A stretch of 64,000 bases of DNA from positions 8,208,718 to 8,272,717 of the forward strand of contig OZ017768.1 of NCBI GenBank assembly GCA_963969345.1, in the 5' to 3' direction. Made by a program: the position numbers and the translations under genes. Shown here one piece after another: positions 58,547-64,000 of this stretch. The first letter of the stretch is position 1, and every line of letters starts with the position of its first letter. The notes under the pieces were generated by a model. The model did not search any database. It saw only the letters and a list, made by a program, of their open reading frames with translations, and was not told the DNA's origin. The stretch is from Turbatrix aceti. Its lineage: Eukaryota > Nematoda > Chromadorea > Rhabditida > Panagrolaimidae.

Positions 58547-60018
58547 CTGAAAATTTTCTGACATGTTTGCAATTTTTTTATAAGAGGGTTGTTTCGGCAT
58601 TTGTGGTGACGATTTGTAGTCGATACATTGCGCCGCCTCCAGATTCCAAAATTTGGACACTCACTCACACACGAGGCGTTGGTTATTAACAATTTTATTA
58701 CTCTATCATACACTTGATCAAACAAACAAGTTCTTTTTTTTTGACACAAACAATTTTAAATATATAAAATATGAACGGTAGAAGAAAGACATTTTCAGTT
58801 ATTTAGGAACTGTAAAAAAAGCAAAAAAAAACAAAAAACAAATAAATATGTAAGACAATAGAGAAATTTAGGTATATTTATAACATGTATATGGATGTGT
58901 GTGTGTGGGTGTGTGTGTGTGAATGGGTTTGTGAGAGCAAGCTGAACATGTGGTCGGTTGGGGTATGGTACGAGACATTTATGACAAAAAAAAACAATTT
59001 GAATTAACCACAAAAAAATAGATAAAAACGATATGCTTAAAAAAATAACGGACTCCAAAGAAATCAAATTTTTGGAAAACTGGCACTGCTTCCAACTGAG
59101 TGGACACTTTTTTGGATGCGTTTCGCCTAGTGTAAAATCACTTGGAATACTGTTAGTTACGCAGGTTTCCAAAAAAATGATATTCTTTTTTGGAGGTTCA
59201 GAAAAGGCATAAATGTGAAATTTTTAGATATTACTGGGCAAGGTCGGTTTGGTGAAAGTTTGGTGGTGAAGAAAAAAAGTAAAATCGGTTGATAGAATAG
59301 TACATAACTTACGTATCAAACGACTCGAAAACAAAGTATTTAGTTAATTAATGACTAAGAAAACAACGACTTGTGTAGATAATTGAGCAATGATGAAGTG
59401 GCATTGTTTAACAGAAAAAAAAGTTAAAAGGTATGTGTATTAGAGACAGATAGGCAGAAAACATGACGATAGAGTAATTTAGAGAGAGAGAAAAACATCT
59501 AGTGTTAGTTCACGGGTGTTACACCGAGTTGTCGAGGAAATTGACTACTATTTCGGACAAAAGGGGATTTGAGACGGGTAGAATTTGGGTTGATGGCTGC
59601 GATTTGGGGTTGGATAACTAGTTTGGGTACTTGGATGTTTTGGTAGGGTCTAGCAGGGTCTAACCGAGCCTAGGGAAGCTTAAAGAGAAGCCTGACTGAA
59701 CCTAACTAAGATGATTCTTAGTCTGTTCAGTTAGACTTGTCTTTTGATAAGTTGTCTTAGGTTGAATAAGATCTGAAGGATGTAAAGGATCTAACAGGAC
59801 CTGAAGAAGGACCTAGCAGAGCCTAGACATCCTAGTATTTTTTGTATCTTTAAGAGAACAAAATAATTTTTCTTTTTGGCTTTACCTCCTCCATTCCCAG
59901 CTTCCATCCCAGTCTTAGGCCAACCCAAATCACAGCCACGCATCCCAGAAACAACTCACAAACCGACTCTATACAAAAAACAGGTCAAAAAGAGAAAAAC
60001 ATAAAGACAAAGGATCGT
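58547..60018. other. intron or 3' UTR stretch between deacetylase exons and the EB exon end
   Basis: No coding exon was found. It holds a GT-rich simple repeat (58893-58922), a region of repeated CCTA/AGGT words (about 59640-59830) and a hairpin at 59695-59731. If the EB exons are spliced to the deacetylase exons this is an intron of about 1.86 kb. If the EB gene ends at 60019 it is that gene's 3' UTR and the promoter of the next gene. Confidence 0.45.
59695..59731. repeat. hairpin with about 16-bp stem
   Basis: ACTGAACCTAACTAAGA is followed by TGAT and then the near-inverse TCTTAGTCTGTTCAGT. The stem is nearly complete with a mismatch and bulge in the middle. It lies in the transcribed flank of the EB gene on the minus strand. 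Confidence 0.55.
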
Positions 60019-63000
60019 CTACCAGCTCTTGCAGCAGTTGTAATCGCCGTCAGCGACACCGGTGACGTAGCAGTACGACCTCGCAGGGCACTTAGGGGAC
60101 ATGCCGTTGCAGACCATGGGATGTCCGGTGTCGTCGTCGATGAGGGGATCGTTGCCGGGAGGACAGGTGCCTTCGGCGGAGTAGGCACGCACGGGGGATC
60201 GCTTGATGGACGACGGACGGGCAGCAGTAGACTCTGAAGAAGCACGACACAACACTCTCGACAACGACACTTCAACGTTTACATAAAAGTTGTATCAAAA
60301 ATGTGTGTGTGCGATTGTGAGATTGGTTGTTAATGAATGACAAATCGACTTTTTTTTGCATGCATCCAATTTGGAATTTTTTTGGGAGGAACAAAGAACT
60401 TACCAGACATGGAGACACACTTGTTGCCGTCGACTCGGTACCCTGTACGGCACTTGCATCGATTGACGACGCAGATGGCGTTCTCATGGCACTGGGTGTC
60501 GTCGGAGCACTCGGCTCCGGGGCCTCGGCGAGCAGAAATGCCACCGGCAAGGGTGGTAGGCGGGGTCGAGGTAGGTTGGATGCGGACGCACTTACCGCTC
60601 AGAGCGGCCGAACCTGCCTGGCAGCGGCACAATCCCTGATGGCACACCGAGCCTTCGGTGCACTCAGTCTCGCTGTTGCACTGCTGGCCGGGGCCGGCGC
60701 GTTGGGGCTTGAGCATGGGCTTTTCGTCGGACGCGATGCAGGTATTCAGACGGAGGACGGGCTTCTCAACCGGACAGGTGCAGGTCTGAAGGATGGATTG
60801 TTGGTGGACGAGTTGAAGAATATTTAGGCACAAGTTAGATTTGTAAGCTTGTGAAAATCACAGCACTCATTAAAAAAAGTTTAAAAGCAGTTGAATTCAA
60901 TTAAAGCATTTGATTACTGTAAGTTCGAAAAAAAGTTTATTGAAAAAAAGTTAGTAAGCAGAAAGCGATTGTATTTATAATAAAAAATACCTTGTTGCGT
61001 TTTTTTACACTTTTTCTTGCGTAAATAAATATAAAGTTAGAAAAGTAAGCCAAGAAATCACAGACAGACCTTATGGTTAGAAAAAATCACGCTGAAGTCA
61101 CCGAAAGCGTTGTCTACCTGTTTAGCCTTGCATACGGAGCCACCGGTGCACGTTTCACCGCTCGAACAAGCTTCTCCTGGCTTGGAGTATCTCGGACCTG
61201 CAAAAATTGTGAATTATTAACATTTTCGAAATTCGATACAGAAAATCAGGAAAAAATCAGGATAGACTGAAAAAACTGAAGTATAGTACGTGCACGGTGC
61301 AGGTGTTTGTTTATTTATTTGTTTGTTTGTTTATTTTCCCAGGTGAGTGTGTGAGTAGTGTCCCTTCACAAAAAAAACATCCGTGCGAAAAATATAAAAA
61401 AAATAAACCAAGGATTGGCAAAAACCGAAAAACTGAGGCGTTAAAAATTGTTAATCCGAGTAAATACCACGATGATAGGATTTGCCTTTTCGTCGGTTGA
61501 CAGCCCGCCTCGGAGCAGCGATGGGCGGCACGCACTGATCGTTGTGCAGGATGAACTTGGGCGGACACTGGCAGGTCAGGTTGACGCAGATCGTTCCGCC
61601 GTGACAGAATAGGCCAACCTTCGCGCACTCGTCGTCGATCTCGTTTGCCGTCAGCGTGCCGTGCAGGTAGTCCGAGTCATCCGGGGGCGAGGGAATGACG
61701 ATGACGTCATCCTCGCCGCCTACCGAATTCGGCCGAGGGGTGGTCGTGAAGCGAGGCACCACAGACATGAAACGGAAAGTTGCGGGCGTGTTTGCCGGAG
61801 TCGGAGGCGGAGGCGGAGGCGGCGTTGAGGGCGAAGGCGGCGCTGGGGTGGTTAGGATGCCATCTGTCAAAAGCAAGCAAGCAACGCGTAATGTGCCGTC
61901 AAACGTGTTTACAAATAATTTTTGGGGGCTTGGGAGGGTCCAATTTTCGGATTTCTACTTTTTGGGTCAAATAATCCAAATTTTAGATTTTGGATCAAAT
62001 AATCCAAATTTTAGTTTCTGGATTAAATAATTCGAAATTAAAATTTTGAGTCAAACGATCCAAAATTTAATTTTTAGCTCAAATGATCAAATTTTGATTT
62101 TTGATCAAATGTTCCAAAATTTGATTTTGGGTTCAAATGATCTAAATTCCTATTTTTGGACATCAAATCTATTACAATGTTCAAATTGATAATCTATCTA
62201 TACAAAACTAACTTTGAAGAGCCAAAGTGGTATTTCGAAAACAATCGTGTCAAAACCCACCTCCCAAGCATTTTTGTTACGGTTTTTTAGTTTTCACAGT
62301 GCGAAAAAAAGCAGACTGCAGTCAAAAATCTCATCCGTGCATAGGATTAGCGTAGCAGTCAATGGCAGCAAAAGAAAGCATAATTATTCGTGAAAAATGC
62401 CAAAAAGAGCGTGACAAACAATTGGTAAATATTAAATTTAAAAAAAAACGTTCAAACCATTCACTTTGTTAGAATCTTATAAAAAGCCAACCTGTGACAA
62501 TCTGGCGTGCTCCAATCTTCTGGCAGAATCCAGAAGCGACGTTCGGCGAAGTGCCGGCCGGGCAGAGGCAGAGACTGTCGATGCACGATGCACCACCGAC
62601 GCAGACGTCCAGCGGACCGCAGGCTGTGCCGGGGGCTGCCTTGCGGGCGTTCGGGACGTACTAAAAAATGTGGGGTTACGGTAAAATAAAAAAATATTTT
62701 TATCGTACAGTAACCGGAGTGGCGGTGGTAGTAGGATGGTAAATCCGGGGCGATGCCTGGACGCACAGACCACGGGTTACGATCATGGATGGATCTGGAC
62801 AGACGCACCAGCCGTCACGGCAGATGCTGCCACCTCCGCATTCTTCCTTATCAGAGCAGCTGCCTCCGGGAGGGGATCGGACTTTTTCTTCCGCTAAAAA
62901 TTATCTTGTTAGGACAAAAATTTCATTTTTTTGGATGCAAGCAACGTAAAAAGCAGAAAATTGTGAGAATCAGCACAGGTTAGTAAAAAACTAAAAAAAA

Positions 63001-64000
63001 ACAAAAAAAAACAAGCACCGGCGAACCCTTCAAATTCTCGATCGCGTGTTCATGATGCAACGTGATGCGTGAGATTAATCGTGATTTTTAATATTAATCA
63101 CCAATTCTGCGTTTTCGTCGTTGACGGCATGATTGGTTGAATTCGAGACAGGTGCATTGACCGTCGACGCAAGATAACGGATCGGGGCAATCAATTGAAC
63201 TTGCGCATTTCATGGGAGCATCAGAAGAAATTGGAAAGGATCGAGGCGCTGTTGAAGTCGAATCCGTGTCATTTAGGAAAGTCAAATCGTTTTGGTTTTC
63301 CTGAAGAATTGGTTGGCATTCACAGAATCCTTCTTTCCCGCAAGCCAGTCCGGGTTCACAGTGCTCATCTGATTCACAGGATCTTGGAGCTGCTGGTTCG
63401 GGTCTCACGGCGACTCTTCCACAGTAGCACTGCTCGCTGTGACAAACAGCGCCTCGGGGACATTGATTGTTGTCCTCGCAGGGGGTTACCAAACGCCGGA
63501 TTTTGATGACAGACGATGAAGAATCATGGACGCAAGATCGGGACGTCGAATTGAGAACGTACCCATGCCGGCAGTCGCATGTCTGTGCGCCGGAGGAACA
63601 AACAGATCCCTTGGCACAGACGTTTTCTTCCGTGCACCTTTCACCGGGGAGTCGAATTCGATCAACGTCCAAGCATCGATGATTGACAGCAATTTGTGTC
63701 TTCAAATTGCACTCGCACACTCCGGTGACCGCGCAGTAGCTGTTGTAGAGGCAGGTTGTGTACTCGTCGCAAAACTGGCCAGGTAGACTCTCCCGGGTCA
63801 CCGGGGGTACTGTACTGTAGTCCGGGGTTGCTTGAACGTCGAGATCACCTCCAGGAGAGCACACGCCAAGTCTGACGTGACTCCCGATCGGGCATACACA
63901 AGTTGGAGTGTCACCCTGGGAACAGAAGCTTCCGTCGAGGCAGTGAACATTTTCATGACAAGCTTCACCTGGGGCTGCTACCTTCAGGCAGAGACCCTCG
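60019..64000 (-). CDS. multi-EB-module secreted protein (5' end beyond the window)
   Basis: Minus-strand exons 64000(edge)-63102, 62893-62715, 62660-62492, 61863-61471, 61197-61118, 60785-60404 and 60233-60019 join in phase and end at a TAG (60019-60021). About 770 codons are visible. The protein is a chain of EB modules, each about 40-50 residues with six to eight Cys (for example [11 protein letters not shown] with [55 protein letters not shown] and [12 protein letters not shown]). Thr/Pro-rich linkers separate them. EB modules are common in secreted nematode matrix proteins, often with chitin-related domains. The short last exon encodes [10 protein letters not shown] to YNCCKSW. The donor at 60404 could alternatively join the deacetylase exon at 58546. 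Confidence 0.8.
61964..62165. repeat. degenerate intronic tandem array, about 30-bp unit
   Basis: In the intron 61864-62491, about six units of the type GGATCAAATAATCCAAATTT repeat with substitutions. It is AT-rich and non-coding. Confidence 0.7.

Noticed and set aside
58795..58890. A hydrophobic stretch as signal peptide for the deacetylase gene
   Set aside because: It is a run of Phe/Leu codons from T-rich DNA, has no phase-compatible splice to the 58546 exon, and looks like UTR.

Overview
The window looks like nuclear DNA of a nematode. Protein-coding genes are split by many short (about 45-60 bp), T-rich GT-AG introns. The gene set is worm-like: an SH2 tyrosine kinase with an S-[KR]-E-x-[FL] tail, a serpentine chemoreceptor, EB-module proteins, an LGX-type polysaccharide deacetylase and lineage-expanded gene families. 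I worked out exon models by hand from splice signals and reading-frame phase; most complete models close exactly in frame. The species cannot be named from the sequence alone.

Region 1 (1-9.9 kb): the 3' end of a Gly/Gln-rich protein gene, then a tandem array of three RNF216/TRIAD3-like RBR ubiquitin-ligase genes (587, 5320, 7823, all +). Copy 1 is complete. Copy 2 has lost its C-terminal tail. Copy 3 has lost the catalytic RING2 and carries a coiled-coil-like exon instead. Two non-autonomous DNA transposons with 8-bp target duplications sit between copies 1 and 2.

Region 2 (9.9-25.5 kb): two conserved housekeeping genes in tandem on the minus strand, smc-5 (21564-16784) and sec-16 (16049-9887), then a divergent plus-strand SH2 tyrosine kinase.

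Region 3 (25.5-34.2 kb): a pair of large unrecognised paralogues with identical intron phases (26230 and 30834, +). Each is preceded by a copy of the same short inverted-repeat element. Between them lies a damaged seven-transmembrane receptor gene on the minus strand.

Region 4 (34.2-46 kb): four plus-strand copies of an unrecognised 345-410 aa family (35106, 36898, 40421, 43570) plus a 5' fragment. This accessory region is rich in insertions: a hAT-like element whose empty site is preserved at a paralogue, a possible solo LTR and a GC-rich 69-bp perfect foldback. The same retroelement 3' tail has inserted into the last coding exon of both one family member and the chemoreceptor, giving both the same new C-terminus.

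Region 5 (46-64 kb): a GAK/auxilin-type gene (minus), the UTP6 gene (plus), a chitin-deacetylase-like gene (minus) with two inverted tRNA-Ile(AAT) genes inside one intron, and an EB-module gene (minus) that runs off the right edge and may be spliced to the deacetylase exons.
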